In this document: piece after piece, positions 26,406 through 37,720 of the stretch
How the letters are laid out: the number at the start of each line of letters is the position of its first letter
Numbering within the stretch: position 1 is the first letter of the stretch
From: Aromatoleum toluolicum
GTDB lineage: Bacteria > Pseudomonadota > Gammaproteobacteria > Burkholderiales > Rhodocyclaceae
NCBI RefSeq assembly: GCF_012911005.2
Contig: NZ_WTVS01000001.1
Location: 124,001-188,000 of the forward strand
Direction of reading: 5' to 3'
DNA: 64,000 nt
Notes under the pieces: generated by a model
Seen by the model: the letters and a program-made list of their open reading frames with translations, nothing else
Told to the model about the DNA's origin: nothing
Databases searched by the model: none
Program-made: the position numbers and the translations under genes

Positions 26406-29273
26406 ATGAGCACGACGATCAATTCGCAAGTCAAAGGCAAGGCCGACGCCTCGACGCTCGCCCCGCAGGAAATCTCGGGCGAAGTTCTCATCGAAAAATA
26501 TGCCAAGGACGACGAGCAGAGCGTCTCCGAAGTGCGCGCGCGCGTCGCGCGGGCCCTCGCTGCCGTCGAGGCCGAGGAAAAGCGCGCCCACTGGGAAGCG
26601 AAGTTCCTCGAAGCCCAGGAAAAAGGCTTCGTCCCCGCAGGCCGCATCAACAGCGCCGCCGGCACCAAGCTGCAGGCAACCCTGATCAACTGCTTTGTCC
26701 AGCCGGTCGGCGATTCCGTCTCGGAAGCCGTCGACGGCCGCCCCGGCATCTACACCGCCCTCGCCCAGGCCGCCGAGACGATGCGCCGCGGCGGCGGCGT
26801 CGGTTACGATTTTTCGAGCATCCGTCCGAAGGGCGCCCTCGTGAAGGGCACCCTCTCCAACGCCTCCGGCCCCGTGTCCTACATGCGCGTCTTCGACCGC
26901 TCGTGCGAAACGGTCGAATCCGCCGGCGCGCGCCGCGGTGCCCAGATGGGCGTGCTGCGCTGCGATCACCCCGACATCGAGGAGTTCATCCACGCCAAGG
27001 ACCACGGCGATCTGACGAACTTCAACATATCCGTGGGCGTCACCGATGCCTTCATGGAAGCCGTCGACACCGACACCGATGTCGAGCTGGCGCACAAAGC
27101 CGAACCGATCGACGATCTCAAAGCCGCCGGCGCCTACCAGCGCGATGACGGCCTGTGGGTGTACCGCAAGCTGCGCGCACGCGAGCTGTGGGACCAGATC
27201 ATGCGCTCGACCTACGACCATGCCGAGCCGGGCATCCTGTTCCTCGACCGCATGAACCAGGACAACAACCTGTACTACTGCGAAACCATCGAGGCGACCA
27301 ACCCCTGCGCCGAGCAGCCACTGCCCCCCTATGGCTGCTGCGACCTCGGCTCGATCAATCTCACGCCCTTCGTCAAGAGCCCCTTCACCGACAAGGCCGA
27401 CTTCGACTACGCGGCGTTCGGCAAGGTCGTCGACGTCGCCATCCGCATGCTCGACAACGTGCTCGACGTCACGCACTGGCCGCTCGAGCAGCAGGAGAAC
27501 GAGGCGCAATCGAAGCGCCGCGTCGGCCTCGGCTTCACCGGCCTGGGCGACGCCCTGATCATGCTCGGCCAGCGCTACGACAGCCCCGAGGCCCGCACCG
27601 TCGCTGCGAAGATCTCCGAATACATGCGCGACCGCGCCTACCTCGCCTCGGTCGACCTGGCCAAGGAACGTGGCGCCTTCCCGCTGTTCAACGCCGATCT
27701 CTACCTGTCCGGCGGCAACTTCGCGTCGCGCCTGCCCGCCGAGGTCAAGGACAAGATCCGCAAGCACGGCCTGCGCAACTCGCACCTGCTGTCGATCGCC
27801 CCGACCGGCACGATCTCGCTCGCCTTCGCGGACAATGCGTCGAACGGCATCGAACCGCCGTTCTCCTACACATACACCCGGCGCAAGCGCATGGCCGACG
27901 GCACCTACAAGGAATACGCCGTCGAAGACTACGCATGGCGCCTGTACAAGCACCTCGGCGGCAATGTCGCGAGCCTTCCGTCCTATTTCGTCACTGCGCT
28001 CGAGATCTCTGCGCAGGCCCACAAGGACATGGTCGCCGCGGTCGCACCGTTCGTCGACACCTCGATCTCCAAGACCGTAAACGTCCCCGAGGACTACCCC
28101 TACACCGAGTTCGAAGACCTCTACCTCTCCGCCTGGAAGGCTGGTCTCAAGGGGCTAGCGACCTATCGCCCCAACTCCGTGCTGGGCTCCGTGCTCTCCG
28201 TGGCGCCGTCGTCAGAACAGAAGCAACCGCAGGACGTCGAGCTTTCCGGCCCGAACAAGCGCCTGTCGATCAACACCCTGCCCGCCCCCGTCCTCTCCAG
28301 CCTGCGCTGGCCCGGCCGCCCCGAGCTGCCGGACGGCAACATGGCCTGGACCTACATGCTCGGCACACCGACCGGCGACTTCGCCCTCTTCGTCGGCCAG
28401 GTCGGCAATAACGGCGGCTCCTTCCCGTTCGAAGTGTGGGTCAACGGCGCAGACCAGCCGCGCGGCCTCGGCGCCGTCGCCAAGACCTTGTCGATGGACA
28501 TGCGCGCGAACGACCGCGGCTGGCTCAAGCTCAAGCTCGAGACCCTGGCCCGCACGATCGGCGAAAAATCCTTCGAAATGCCCTTCCCGCCGCACGGCGA
28601 GAAGACCATGTTCCCGGGCGTGGTCTCGGCTTTTGCCCAGGTGGTGCGCTACCGTTGCGAGAAGCTCGGGGCGCTCGAGGTGAATGACACGCCGACGCCG
28701 GTGCTCGACACCCTCTTCAGCCTGCAGGAACCCAAGACCGGCACCGACGGCACGCTGTCCTGGACCGTCGATATCGCCAACCCGGCGACAGCGGAGGACT
28801 TCGTCCTCGGCCTGAAGGAAATCACCCTGCCCGACGGCGTCACCCGCCCGTACTCGGTATGGCTGTCCGGCAACTATCCGCGCGCCCTCGACGGCCTTAC
28901 CCGCATCCTGTCGCTCGACATGCGCGTCATGGATCCGGCATGGATCGGCATGAAGCTGCGCAAGCTGCTCAACTACCCTGAGCCGCTCGGCGACTTCATG
29001 GCGTTCGTCCCGGGCACCCGCCGCCAGCAGAACTACCCGAGCACCGTGGCCTACATGGCACAACTCATCATCCACCGCTATGCGATGCTCGGCGTGCTCG
29101 ACGAGCAAGGCTATCCGGTGCGTGAGATGGGCATTCTCGAGGCCCCGCGCGAGAACAGCGATCCGAAGGTCATGCAGGGCGGACTCTGCTCGGAATGCGG
29201 CAACCACTCCGTGATCCGCAAGGACGGTTGCGACTTCTGCACCGCGTGCGGCGCGGTCGGCACCTGCGGCTGA
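26406..29273 (+). CDS. nrdJ: Adenosylcobalamin-dependent ribonucleotide reductase (class II)
   Basis: A 955-residue class II ribonucleotide reductase that makes deoxynucleotides using a coenzyme B12 radical and needs no oxygen. The active site is visible: Asn299-Pro-Cys301-Ala-Glu303, with the redox pair probably Cys96 and Cys312. The C-terminal tail carries Cys928, 931, 942, 945, 948 and 954, as CSEC..C..C..C elements for external reduction or zinc binding. Residues about 643-757 and 782-898 are two similar copies of a TSCPD-type domain. The ribosome-binding site is weak. No other reductase gene is adjacent. The gene ends at a strong terminator. Confidence 0.93.
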   Translation: MSTTINSQVKGKADASTLAPQEISGEVLIEKYAKDDEQSVSEVRARVARALAAVEAEEKRAHWEAKFLEAQEKGFVPAGRINSAAGTKLQATLINCFVQPVGDSVSEAVDGRPGIYTALAQAAETMRRGGGVGYDFSSIRPKGALVKGTLSNASGPVSYMRVFDRSCETVESAGARRGAQMGVLRCDHPDIEEFIHAKDHGDLTNFNISVGVTDAFMEAVDTDTDVELAHKAEPIDDLKAAGAYQRDDGLWVYRKLRARELWDQIMRSTYDHAEPGILFLDRMNQDNNLYYCETIEATNPCAEQPLPPYGCCDLGSINLTPFVKSPFTDKADFDYAAFGKVVDVAIRMLDNVLDVTHWPLEQQENEAQSKRRVGLGFTGLGDALIMLGQRYDSPEARTVAAKISEYMRDRAYLASVDLAKERGAFPLFNADLYLSGGNFASRLPAEVKDKIRKHGLRNSHLLSIAPTGTISLAFADNASNGIEPPFSYTYTRRKRMADGTYKEYAVEDYAWRLYKHLGGNVASLPSYFVTALEISAQAHKDMVAAVAPFVDTSISKTVNVPEDYPYTEFEDLYLSAWKAGLKGLATYRPNSVLGSVLSVAPSSEQKQPQDVELSGPNKRLSINTLPAPVLSSLRWPGRPELPDGNMAWTYMLGTPTGDFALFVGQVGNNGGSFPFEVWVNGADQPRGLGAVAKTLSMDMRANDRGWLKLKLETLARTIGEKSFEMPFPPHGEKTMFPGVVSAFAQVVRYRCEKLGALEVNDTPTPVLDTLFSLQEPKTGTDGTLSWTVDIANPATAEDFVLGLKEITLPDGVTRPYSVWLSGNYPRALDGLTRILSLDMRVMDPAWIGMKLRKLLNYPEPLGDFMAFVPGTRRQQNYPSTVAYMAQLIIHRYAMLGVLDEQGYPVREMGILEAPRENSDPKVMQGGLCSECGNHSVIRKDGCDFCTACGAVGTCG

Positions 29274-29282
29274 CGATAACCC

Positions 29283-29341
29283 GGGCGTCCTTAGGGACGC
29301 CCGAATGAAAAACGCGAACCTTTCGGTTCGCGTTTTTTTTT
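29283..29341. terminator. Bidirectional intrinsic terminator between nrdJ and nudF/nuo
   Basis: Two hairpins. The first is an 8-base stem (GGGCGTCC/GGACGCCC, 29283-29302, loop TTAG). The second is a 10-base stem (AACGCGAACC/GGTTCGCGTT, 29311-29334, loop TTTC) followed by a T-run to 29341. On the minus strand the same second stem is followed by TTTTT, so it should also stop transcripts coming from the convergent nudF/nuo operon. Confidence 0.9.
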
Positions 29342-29435
29342 GCGGGCACTGAATGCCCTGCGCAGTGCTGCCGGCTCGCTCACGGTCGGCGTGGACTCCC
29401 GATTGCGGCGTCAGGCCTGCCCGTATGCTACGCAG

Positions 29436-30020
29436 CTACGCAGGAACCGGCGAAATCCCAAGCCCCAGTTCGGGCAAGGCGCGGAACAAGGCCGTGACCG
29501 TCTTCGCATCGGTAATCACACCCTCCATCACCGCGCGAACCGCCTCATCGGCGGAGAAGGTCAGGATTTCGAGGAACTCGCCAGCATCGAGCGCATCGCC
29601 CACGTGGGTGAGATCGCGGGCGAGAAATATCTCGATGCGCTCGTCCGAGTAACCGATACACGGATGCATCACCCCAAGATACTGCCATGCGCCGGCCTCA
29701 TAGCCCGTTTCCTCGCGCAACTCACGTCGCGCGCACGCAAGCAGCTCCTCACCCGCATCGATCTTGCCGGCGGGCAATTCGAGGAAAGCACGACGCAGGG
29801 GATAACGGAACTGCCGTTCAAACAGAAGGCGACCGTCAGGCAGGACTGCGACGACAACGACGGCCCCGGGATGGGTAATGTATTCCCGGACCGATACGCT
29901 GCCATCGGGCAGCGCAACCCGGTCCCGACGGACCTTCAACAAGACGCCGTCGTAGACCGGGAGCGATTCGAGCGGACTCTCTTCGAGCGGATCCGGCTCA
30001 GAGGGAGGCAAGGAGCGCAT
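29436..30020 (-). CDS. nudF: Nudix hydrolase, ADP-ribose pyrophosphatase type
   Basis: A 194-residue Nudix enzyme that cleaves ADP-ribose or a related nucleoside diphosphate derivative. The full Nudix box G-x5-E-x7-REUxEExGU is present as [23 protein letters not shown], seen here as GKIDAGEE and RELREETGY. The start at 30020 lies inside the nuoN 3' end (23-base overlap), so it is the last gene of the nuo operon and translationally coupled to it. Substrate within the NudF/TrgB-type group is not settled by sequence. Confidence 0.85.
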   Translation of the reverse strand: MRSLPPSEPDPLEESPLESLPVYDGVLLKVRRDRVALPDGSVSVREYITHPGAVVVVAVLPDGRLLFERQFRYPLRRAFLELPAGKIDAGEELLACARRELREETGYEAGAWQYLGVMHPCIGYSDERIEIFLARDLTHVGDALDAGEFLEILTFSADEAVRAVMEGVITDAKTVTALFRALPELGLGISPVPA

Positions 30021-31566
30021 AGGCGCAGAGCGACATCAACCCTTGCGGCAGCAGGCCGAGCACTGCGATCGCGAGACCATTCGCGGACAACAGGAAACGT
30101 ACTTCGCCTTGGGCACGGATCGGCGTACTGTCGGTCGGCTCATCGAAGTACATGATCTTCACGACGCGCAGGTAGTAGAACGCGCCAATCACCGACATCA
30201 GGACAGCCAACACCGCCAGCCACACGTAGCCCGCGGCGACCACCGCCTGCAGCACCGAAAGCTTGGCGAAGAAACCGATGAAGAACGGGATGCCCGCCAT
30301 CGAGAACATCACGATCATCATCAGCGCCGCAAACCACGAGTTGCGCTTGTTCAGCCCCTTGAAGTCGTCGATCGCCTCGGCCTCGAACCCCGCACGCGAC
30401 AGCAGGATCACCATGCCGAACGAAGCCAGACTCATGATCACGTAGGACACCGCATAGAACATCGCCGAGCTGTAGGCGTTGAGCGCGAAGTTGCGATCGC
30501 CGTCGACCACCCCCGCGAGCAAGCCGAGCAGCACGAAACCCATGTGCGAAATGCCCGAGTAGGCGAGCATGCGCTTGATGTTCGTCTGGGCGATCGCTGC
30601 GAGGTTGCCGAGCACGATCGACAGCACGGCGAGGAACATCAGCATCGTCTGCCACTGGTCCGCCAGTTCGAACAGACCGTAGACCAGCAGACGCATCGTG
30701 ATCGCGAAGGCGGCGAGCTTGGGCGCGGCCGAGATCATCAACGTAACCGCCGTCGGCGCCCCCTGATAGACGTCGGGCACCCACATGTGGAACGGGACGA
30801 CGCCCAGCTTGAATGCCAGGCCCGCGACGATGAACACCAGACCGAATACCAGCACCGTCTTGTTGGCGGCCTGATGGTAGATCGACTGCGCAATGCCCGA
30901 CAGCTCGAGGCTGCCGGTCGCGCCGTAAATCATCGACATGCCGTAGAGCAGGAGACCGGAGGCCAGCGCACCGAGCACGAAGTATTTCATCGCCGCCTCG
31001 GTCGCACGCGGCGAGTCGCGATCGAAGGCAACCATCCCGTACAACGACAGGGACATCATCTCGAGGCCCATGTACAGCGACAGCATGTGATTCGCGCTGA
31101 TCATCACCATCATGCCGAGGCTCATCAGGAGCGACAGCAGGTAGTACTCGGGGCGGTCCATCTTGCGGTCGGCAAGGTAGCCGCGGCCGTACAGCAGCGC
31201 GATCGCCACCGCCAACAGCGAAAACACCTTGAGCAGACCGCCCAGCATGTCGCCGATGAACATCCCGCTGAAGGTGGCGACCACCTCGTTCGCCGCGTAG
31301 CCCTCGGCGAGGCTCATCAACACCTCGGCGAGGCGAACACCGAACAGCGGCACCTCGGAGATCACCGCCGCAACCGCCGCGAGGAGGTTCGGGCTCACGA
31401 GCACGCTGACCAGCGCAGCAAACACGAGCGTGAGCTGTGCGAGCCCGTAAGCGAGATCGCTGGCCACGCGCCGAGCAAAGGTGGAAGCCAACATGATCAC
31501 CAGCGCCATTACGGCGACGAGAATCTCTGCCGCGGCGGGGTAGAAGTCGGGAACGACGAAATTCAT
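29998..31566 (-). CDS. nuoN: NADH-quinone oxidoreductase subunit N
   Basis: A 522-residue antiporter-like membrane subunit of complex I with about 14 transmembrane helices. A conserved lysine-bearing helix region ([21 protein letters not shown] near 248-268) and the discontinuous helix segments are visible. It is the terminal nuo gene and overlaps nudF by 23 bases at its stop. Confidence 0.95.
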   Translation of the reverse strand: MNFVVPDFYPAAAEILVAVMALVIMLASTFARRVASDLAYGLAQLTLVFAALVSVLVSPNLLAAVAAVISEVPLFGVRLAEVLMSLAEGYAANEVVATFSGMFIGDMLGGLLKVFSLLAVAIALLYGRGYLADRKMDRPEYYLLSLLMSLGMMVMISANHMLSLYMGLEMMSLSLYGMVAFDRDSPRATEAAMKYFVLGALASGLLLYGMSMIYGATGSLELSGIAQSIYHQAANKTVLVFGLVFIVAGLAFKLGVVPFHMWVPDVYQGAPTAVTLMISAAPKLAAFAITMRLLVYGLFELADQWQTMLMFLAVLSIVLGNLAAIAQTNIKRMLAYSGISHMGFVLLGLLAGVVDGDRNFALNAYSSAMFYAVSYVIMSLASFGMVILLSRAGFEAEAIDDFKGLNKRNSWFAALMMIVMFSMAGIPFFIGFFAKLSVLQAVVAAGYVWLAVLAVLMSVIGAFYYLRVVKIMYFDEPTDSTPIRAQGEVRFLLSANGLAIAVLGLLPQGLMSLCAYALLASL

Positions 31567-31603
31567 CTTCTGACCAATCCGAAAAAGTGTCTCGCCCGCT
31601 CGC

Positions 31604-33085
31604 TCAGAGCTTGCTCACGGCAACATGCCGCAGGAGTTCATTAACCGACGCATGCATCACTTCCGTAAACGGGAAGGGATACAAGCCCATCGCCAGCACA
31701 CACAGCGCAAGGATCCCGAGGAAGGCGAACTCGCGCGTACCGATGTCCTCGAGTTCGGCGACGTGGCTGTTGCCGACGACACCGAAGACGACGCGCTTGT
31801 ACATCCAGAGCGTATAGGCGGCACCAAGGATCAGGGTCGTCGCGGCAGCGAAGGCAACCCAGAAGTTGAACTGGACTGCACCCAGCACAACCATGAACTC
31901 GCCGATGAAACCGCTGGTCCCGGGGAGGCCGGCGTTCGCCATCGCAAACAACATGAAGAAGGCTGCAAACTTCGGCATCGTCTTCACAACGCCGCCATAG
32001 TCGGCGATGTTGCGGGTATGCATGCGGTCGTACAGCACGCCGATGCAAAGGAACATGGCGCCCGAAACGAATCCGTGTGAAATCATCTGCACCAGCGCGC
32101 CTTCGAGTCCCACGGCATTGAACATGAAGAAACCGAGGGTCACGAAACCCATGTGCGAAATCGACGAATACGCCACCAGCTTCTTCATGTCGGTCTGGAC
32201 CAGGGCGACGAAGCCGATATAGATCACGGCGATCAACGACAGCGCAATCATCATCGGCGCCATCGCCTGCGATGCGTCAGGCACGATCGGAAGGGAGAAC
32301 CGCAGGAAACCGTAGGCGCCCAGCTTCAGAGCAATCGCGGCCAGCACCACGGAACCTCCCGTCGGCGCTTCGACGTGCGCATCCGGCAGCCAGGTATGTA
32401 CCGGCCACATCGGCACCTTGACCGCAAATGCGATGAGGAACGCCCAGAAGATCAACTGCTGCGCATCCATCGCGAGGGGCAGCTTGTGCCAGTCGAGGAT
32501 GCTGAAACTGCCGCCGGCCTGCATGAACAGGTACAGCAGGGCAATCAGCATCAGCAGCGAACCGAGCAGCGTATAAAGGAAGAACTTGATCGCGGCATAG
32601 ACGCGGTTCGCACCACCCCAGATACCGATGACCAAATACAGCGGAATCAGCGAGGCCTCGAAGAAGACGTAGAACAGGATGCCATCGAGCGCGGAGAAAA
32701 TCCCGTTCATCAGCCCCGACATGATCAGGAACGCCGCCATGTACTGGGCGACTTTCTCCTGGATCACCTGCCAGCCCGCCATCACGACGATGATCGTGAT
32801 GAATGCGTTCAGCAGCACGAACAGCACCGAAATGCCGTCCACGCCGAGGTGGTAGTTGATGTTGAAGCGCGGAATCCACGGAAGGAACTCGGCGAACTGC
32901 ATCGAACTGCTGCTAGCGTCGAACTGAGTGAACAGCGGGATCGTGACCGCGAACCCGACAAGTGCAACCAGCATGGAAAGGGACCGCGCCAGCGGCGCGT
33001 TGCGGTCCGAACCGGTTGCTAGCACGAGCAACCCACCCAGGATCGGTATCCAGATCGCGAGGCTGAGGAATGGCATACCCGTCAT
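31604..33085 (-). CDS. nuoM: NADH-quinone oxidoreductase subunit M
   Basis: A 493-residue antiporter-like subunit of the proton-pumping arm. Family features are [15 protein letters not shown] near 101-115 and the segment [21 protein letters not shown] near 220-240 with its conserved Lys. An ATG with GGAAAG just upstream was chosen. The gap to nuoL is 70 bases and to nuoN 37 bases, with no extra gene. Confidence 0.95.
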   Translation of the reverse strand: MTGMPFLSLAIWIPILGGLLVLATGSDRNAPLARSLSMLVALVGFAVTIPLFTQFDASSSSMQFAEFLPWIPRFNINYHLGVDGISVLFVLLNAFITIIVVMAGWQVIQEKVAQYMAAFLIMSGLMNGIFSALDGILFYVFFEASLIPLYLVIGIWGGANRVYAAIKFFLYTLLGSLLMLIALLYLFMQAGGSFSILDWHKLPLAMDAQQLIFWAFLIAFAVKVPMWPVHTWLPDAHVEAPTGGSVVLAAIALKLGAYGFLRFSLPIVPDASQAMAPMMIALSLIAVIYIGFVALVQTDMKKLVAYSSISHMGFVTLGFFMFNAVGLEGALVQMISHGFVSGAMFLCIGVLYDRMHTRNIADYGGVVKTMPKFAAFFMLFAMANAGLPGTSGFIGEFMVVLGAVQFNFWVAFAAATTLILGAAYTLWMYKRVVFGVVGNSHVAELEDIGTREFAFLGILALCVLAMGLYPFPFTEVMHASVNELLRHVAVSKL

Positions 33086-33155
33086 CGTTACTTTCCGTTC
33101 AGTGCGCCGAAAACTGACGCGTGTTTATCGTTATTCACAGACCGACCCGTTTGGT

Positions 33156-35177
33156 TCAAACCAGGTTGAACCAGAAGGTGAGGAGAATGAAGACCCCGAT
33201 GATCATTGCGAAGGCGTACTGGTACAGGTGGCCCGTCTGGAACAGACGGCTGATCTGAGCGACCCAGCCCACCAGCCTCGCCGTTCCGTTGACCGCCACG
33301 CCGTCGATGATGGCCTGATCGCCGGCCTTCCACAGTCCCTTGCCGATCAGTCGCGAACCGCCCGCAAACACGATCTCGTTGAAACGATCGAAGAAATACT
33401 TGTTTTCGAGCAACGCATGCACCGGGCGGAACGTACGCTGGATCGCCGCCGGGATGTCCGGACGAACCATGTAGAAGAACCACGCCAGGACCACGCCCCC
33501 CATCGCGAGCCAGAACGGCGCGGTCTGCACGCCGTGCAGGGCCATCGCCACCGGACCGTGGAAGTTCGCGGCAAGCTCGGAAAGACCAACGTGATTGCTG
33601 CCGACGTGAATCACGCCCTTGAACCACTCGCCGAAGAGCATCGGCTCGATCGCGAAGAAACCAATCACCACGGAAGGAATCGCGAGCAGCACCAACGGCA
33701 GCGTCACCACCCACGGCGACTCGTGCGGCTTCTGGCCGGGGGCGAGACCGTGATGGTGATCTGCCGACACCTCTTCGTCATCATGGTCGCCTTCGTGGTC
33801 GTGATGGCCATGGTTGTTGCCGAACCGCTCCTTGCCGTGGAAGACGAGGAAATACATGCGGAACGAGTAGAACGCGGTCACGAACACGCCCGCAAGCACG
33901 CAGAACAGCGCGTAACCAGCGCCCGGGATCGTCGCGGCGTGCACCGCTTCGATAATCGAATCCTTCGAATAGAAGCCCGCGAAGAACGGAAACCCGATCA
34001 GCGCCAGCGATCCGAGAAGCGAGGTGATCCAGGTGATCGGCATGTACTTCCACAAGCCGCCCATGTTGCGCATGTCCTGATCATGGTGCATGCCGATGAT
34101 CACCGAGCCGGCACCGAGGAACAGCAGCGCCTTGAAGAAGGCATGCGTCATCAGGTGGAACACGGCGGCCGAATATGCCGAGACGCCCAGTGCAACGGTC
34201 ATGTAGCCGAGCTGCGACAGGGTCGAATACGCGACAACGCGCTTGACGTCGTTCTGCACGATGCCGAGAAAGCCCATGAAGAGGGCCGTCGTCGCGCCGA
34301 TGACGAGAACGAAGGACAAGGCCACGTCGGACAGTTCGAACAGCGGCGACATGCGCGCCACCATGAAAATGCCGGCCGTCACCATCGTGGCGGCGTGAAT
34401 CAGCGCCGAGATCGGCGTCGGGCCTTCCATCGAGTCGGGCAGCCAGACATGCAGCGGAACCTGTGCCGACTTGCCCATCGCACCGATGAACAGACAGATG
34501 CAGATCGCGGTGATCAGCGGCCAGCCGGTACCGGCCATATCCTGCGCGGCGAGCTCGCTCCCCTTCGCAAACACCTCGGCATAATCGAGGCTGCCGGCGT
34601 ACGCTGCAATCAGGCCGATCCCCAGCAGGAAGCCGAAGTCGCCGACACGGTTGACGAGGAAGGCCTTGAGGTTCGCGTAGATCGCGGTCGGGCGCTCGTA
34701 CCAGAAGCCGATCAGCAGATAAGACACCAGGCCCACAGCTTCCCAGCCGAAGAACAGCTGGAGGAAGTTGTTCGACATCACCAGCATCAGCATCGAGAAG
34801 GTGAACAGCGAGATGTAGCTGAAGAAGCGCTGGTAACCGGCATCGTCATGCATGTAGCCGATGGTGTAGATATGCACCATCAGCGACACGAACGTGACCA
34901 CGAGCATCATCATGACCGTGAGCGAATCGATCAGGAATCCGACCTCGAAGGTCAGGTTTCCGCTCTTCATCCACGTGTACACCGTACCGTTGAATGTATT
35001 GCCGGCCTGAACATCCTGGAAGATCACGACCGAGGCGGCCAACGCCACCGCAACGCCGAGGATCGTCACGATATGCGCGCCGGCACGACCGATGGCCTTG
35101 CCGAACAGACCCGCCAGAATCGCCCCAGCAAGAGGCGCTAGCGGTACCAGGAGATAGAGCTTTTGCATGTCCGTCAT
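33156..35177 (-). CDS. nuoL: NADH-quinone oxidoreductase subunit L
   Basis: A 673-residue antiporter-like subunit that also carries the long lateral helix of the membrane arm. Typical segments are SLTVMMMLVVTFVSLMVHIY near 64-83 and GKSAQVPLHVWLPDSMEGPTP near 234-254. A loop of about 28 residues near 451-478 is packed with His, Asp and Glu (HGHHDHEGDHDDEE, then DHHHG), which is a candidate metal-binding insert. A GGAAG site precedes the ATG. Confidence 0.95.
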   Translation of the reverse strand: MTDMQKLYLLVPLAPLAGAILAGLFGKAIGRAGAHIVTILGVAVALAASVVIFQDVQAGNTFNGTVYTWMKSGNLTFEVGFLIDSLTVMMMLVVTFVSLMVHIYTIGYMHDDAGYQRFFSYISLFTFSMLMLVMSNNFLQLFFGWEAVGLVSYLLIGFWYERPTAIYANLKAFLVNRVGDFGFLLGIGLIAAYAGSLDYAEVFAKGSELAAQDMAGTGWPLITAICICLFIGAMGKSAQVPLHVWLPDSMEGPTPISALIHAATMVTAGIFMVARMSPLFELSDVALSFVLVIGATTALFMGFLGIVQNDVKRVVAYSTLSQLGYMTVALGVSAYSAAVFHLMTHAFFKALLFLGAGSVIIGMHHDQDMRNMGGLWKYMPITWITSLLGSLALIGFPFFAGFYSKDSIIEAVHAATIPGAGYALFCVLAGVFVTAFYSFRMYFLVFHGKERFGNNHGHHDHEGDHDDEEVSADHHHGLAPGQKPHESPWVVTLPLVLLAIPSVVIGFFAIEPMLFGEWFKGVIHVGSNHVGLSELAANFHGPVAMALHGVQTAPFWLAMGGVVLAWFFYMVRPDIPAAIQRTFRPVHALLENKYFFDRFNEIVFAGGSRLIGKGLWKAGDQAIIDGVAVNGTARLVGWVAQISRLFQTGHLYQYAFAMIIGVFILLTFWFNLV

Positions 35178-35189
35178 CGAGCCGCTTCC

Positions 35190-35495
35190 TTAACCCTTGA
35201 GGCTGTCCAGATCATCAACGTGAATCGTCCGCAGGTTGCGGAACAGCACGACCAGAATCGCGAGACCGATCGCAGACTCCGCCGCTGCCACGGTGAGGAT
35301 GAAGAAAACAAAAATCTGTCCGGCCAGATCGCCCAGATAGTGCGAGAAGGCGACGAAGTTCAGATTGACCGCGAGCAGCATCAGCTCGATCGCCATCAGC
35401 AACACGATCAGGTTCTTCCGGTTCAGGAAGATCCCGACCACGCTGATCGCGAACAGGATCGCGCCCAGAATCAGATAGTGGGAAAGCGAAAGCAT
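35190..35495 (-). CDS. nuoK: NADH-quinone oxidoreductase subunit K
   Basis: A 101-residue three-helix membrane subunit of complex I, normal length. Conserved glutamates lie in [11 protein letters not shown] near 35-45 and in [11 protein letters not shown] near 68-78. These are part of the proton-transfer path. It stands 12 bases before nuoL. Confidence 0.95.
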   Translation of the reverse strand: MLSLSHYLILGAILFAISVVGIFLNRKNLIVLLMAIELMLLAVNLNFVAFSHYLGDLAGQIFVFFILTVAAAESAIGLAILVVLFRNLRTIHVDDLDSLKG

Positions 35496-35541
35496 CTATA
35501 ACCCCTTGATTGCACCAGTTCCCGCGAAACTGCCGCAGTTC

Positions 35542-36144
35542 TTATTCTTTCTCGGCGGGCATCGAAACGAGTTCGACGCGATCGCCACGCTTGACGGCCA
35601 CCTGATCCGACGGATGCACCTGACGCAGCCCCTTGCGCTTGCGCAGGGTCAGCGACACGGCAACGACCATCGCCACCAGCAGCAGCAGCGAGGCAAGTTC
35701 GAACGGATAGACGTAATCGGTGTACAGGAGACGCCCCAGTTCGCGCGTATTGCTGTAACCGGCCTGCGTTGCAGGCGGTTCTGGCATCGCCTCGAGACCG
35801 AAGTACCGGCCCCCAAGCACCAACGCCATTTCGATGACCAGCAGGATTCCGATCAGCGCGCCAACCGGCAGGTAGCTCCAGAAGCCCTCGCGCAGCCGAT
35901 CAAGGTTGATGTCAAGCATCATCACGACGAACAGGAAGAGCACCATGACCGCACCGACGTACACCATCACCAGTACGATCGCGAGGAACTCCGCGGCCAG
36001 AAGCAGCCAGATGCCGCCCGCGGTTACGAAGGAAAGCACGAGGAACAGTGCGGCATGCACCGGGTTCCGTGACGTAATCACCCGAAGCGCGGCGAACACC
36101 ATGATCGCCGACAGGATGTAGAAAACGAGGGTCTTGAAATCCAT
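35542..36144 (-). CDS. nuoJ: NADH-quinone oxidoreductase subunit J
   Basis: A 200-residue membrane subunit with about five helices. It opens with a conserved NPVHAALFLVLSF stretch near 27-39 and a YVGAVMVLFLFVVMML helix near 61-76 that includes the conserved pi-bulge Tyr-Gly-Ala region. The C-terminal 30 residues are charged and less conserved. Spacing to nuoI is 30 bases and to nuoK 46 bases. Confidence 0.95.
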   Translation of the reverse strand: MDFKTLVFYILSAIMVFAALRVITSRNPVHAALFLVLSFVTAGGIWLLLAAEFLAIVLVMVYVGAVMVLFLFVVMMLDINLDRLREGFWSYLPVGALIGILLVIEMALVLGGRYFGLEAMPEPPATQAGYSNTRELGRLLYTDYVYPFELASLLLLVAMVVAVSLTLRKRKGLRQVHPSDQVAVKRGDRVELVSMPAEKE

Positions 36145-36174
36145 GTCCTTTGCGGCGCCCGCAGGCGCCCTCCC

Positions 36175-36660
36175 TTAGCGGTACTTCGAGTCTGCTTCGC
36201 GGTCGGCAGCGATCTGGGCTTCATGCCGGTCGCCGACGGCGAGCAGCATCTGCTTCGTGTAATACAGATCGCCCCGCTGCTCGCCGTGGTACTCGAGCAC
36301 GCGGGTCTCGACGATCGCATCCACGGGACAAGCCTCCTCGCAGAAGCCACAGAAGATGCACTTCGTCAGATCGATGTCATACCGGGTCGTGCGTCGCGAA
36401 CCGTCGTCGCGCTGATCGGACTCGATGGTGATCGCCATTGCGGGGCAGATCGCCTCGCACAGCTTGCACGCGATGCAGCGCTCCTCACCGTTGGGATAGC
36501 GTCGCAGGGCATGCAGGCCACGAAAACGCGGGCTTTGCGGAGTCTTCTCCTCCGGAAACTGCACCGTGATCTTGCGCGCGAACAGGTGACGCCCCGTAAG
36601 CGCCAAGCCCTTGATCAGTTCCGTCAGGAACAGGCTACCGATGTAATCCTTGGCACCCAT
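36175..36660 (-). CDS. nuoI: NADH-quinone oxidoreductase subunit I
   Basis: A 161-residue ferredoxin-like subunit holding clusters N6a and N6b. The two [4Fe-4S] motifs are [16 protein letters not shown] near 61-76 and [16 protein letters not shown] near 101-116. The N-terminal [18 protein letters not shown] region is typical. It passes electrons from the NuoG clusters to NuoB. Confidence 0.96.
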   Translation of the reverse strand: MGAKDYIGSLFLTELIKGLALTGRHLFARKITVQFPEEKTPQSPRFRGLHALRRYPNGEERCIACKLCEAICPAMAITIESDQRDDGSRRTTRYDIDLTKCIFCGFCEEACPVDAIVETRVLEYHGEQRGDLYYTKQMLLAVGDRHEAQIAADREADSKYR

Positions 36661-36670
36661 CTTCAGCCTC

Positions 36671-37720
36671 TCACTTCCAGATAGACAGCGGCGACATCAT
36701 CCACACCGCCACCACAATCACCCATACCAGGGTGATCGGAATAAACACCTTCCAACCCAACCGCATGATGTGGTCGTAGCGGAAGCGCGGGAATGTCGCA
36801 CGTACCCACAGGAACACGAACAGGAAGAACGCAGTCTTCAGTGCCAGCCAGTGGAAACCGTCAGGAATCGCGCCGATCGGCGAAAGCCAGCCGCCCATGA
36901 AGAGCACCGCCGTCATCACCGACACAAGGAACATGTTCGCGTACTCGGCCAGGAAGAACAGCGCGAACGCCATCCCCGAGTATTCGACCATGTGCCCGGC
37001 AACCACTTCCGACTCGCCCTCGACCACGTCGAACGGAGCGCGGTTGGTTTCCGCGATACCCGAGATCAGGAAGACGATGAACATCGGCAGCAACGGAAGC
37101 CAGTTCCAGGACAGGAAAGACAGCCCCATGTCATGGAACCTACCCTGCCCCTGCGAATGCACGATGTCGCTCAGGTTGAGGCTCGCCGAGATCAGCAGCA
37201 CACAGATCAGAGCGAAACCCATCGCCACTTCGTACGACACCATCTGGGCTGCCGCCCGCATGGATCCGAGGAACGGATACTTCGAGTTCGATGCCCAGCC
37301 GGCGATGATGACGCCGTACACCTCCATCGACGTGATTGCCAGCAGCAGCAACAGGCCAGCGTTCACGTTTGCGAGCACCATCCCCTCGCTGAAGGGCACC
37401 ACCGACCAGGCCGCTAGGGACGGGGCGATCGCGAGAATCGGCCCGAGGATGAAAAGCCCCTTGCTCGCGCCCGAAGGAATGATGATCTCCTTGAAGAGGA
37501 GCTTCATACCATCGGCGATCGGCTGCAGCAGCCCCTTCGGGCCGACACGGTTAGGGCCGATGCGGACCTGCATGTAGCCGATGACCTTGCGTTCGGCGAG
37601 CGTCAGGTAGGCCACGCCGATCATGAGCGGCGCGATGATCGCGACGATCTTTGCGAGCGTCCAGACGGCAGGCCACGCGGGACCGAAAAACTGCGACACG
37701 GGTTCCAGCAACGCTTCCAT
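36671..37720 (-). CDS. nuoH: NADH-quinone oxidoreductase subunit H
   Basis: A 349-residue membrane subunit that forms part of the quinone site. The [19 protein letters not shown] segment near 37-55 and the [15 protein letters not shown] loop near 218-232 are diagnostic. The ATG at 37720 shares one base with the nuoG stop (TGATG) and has GGAG upstream; a longer frame starting 30 bases earlier was rejected. Confidence 0.95.
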   Translation of the reverse strand: MEALLEPVSQFFGPAWPAVWTLAKIVAIIAPLMIGVAYLTLAERKVIGYMQVRIGPNRVGPKGLLQPIADGMKLLFKEIIIPSGASKGLFILGPILAIAPSLAAWSVVPFSEGMVLANVNAGLLLLLAITSMEVYGVIIAGWASNSKYPFLGSMRAAAQMVSYEVAMGFALICVLLISASLNLSDIVHSQGQGRFHDMGLSFLSWNWLPLLPMFIVFLISGIAETNRAPFDVVEGESEVVAGHMVEYSGMAFALFFLAEYANMFLVSVMTAVLFMGGWLSPIGAIPDGFHWLALKTAFFLFVFLWVRATFPRFRYDHIMRLGWKVFIPITLVWVIVVAVWMMSPLSIWK

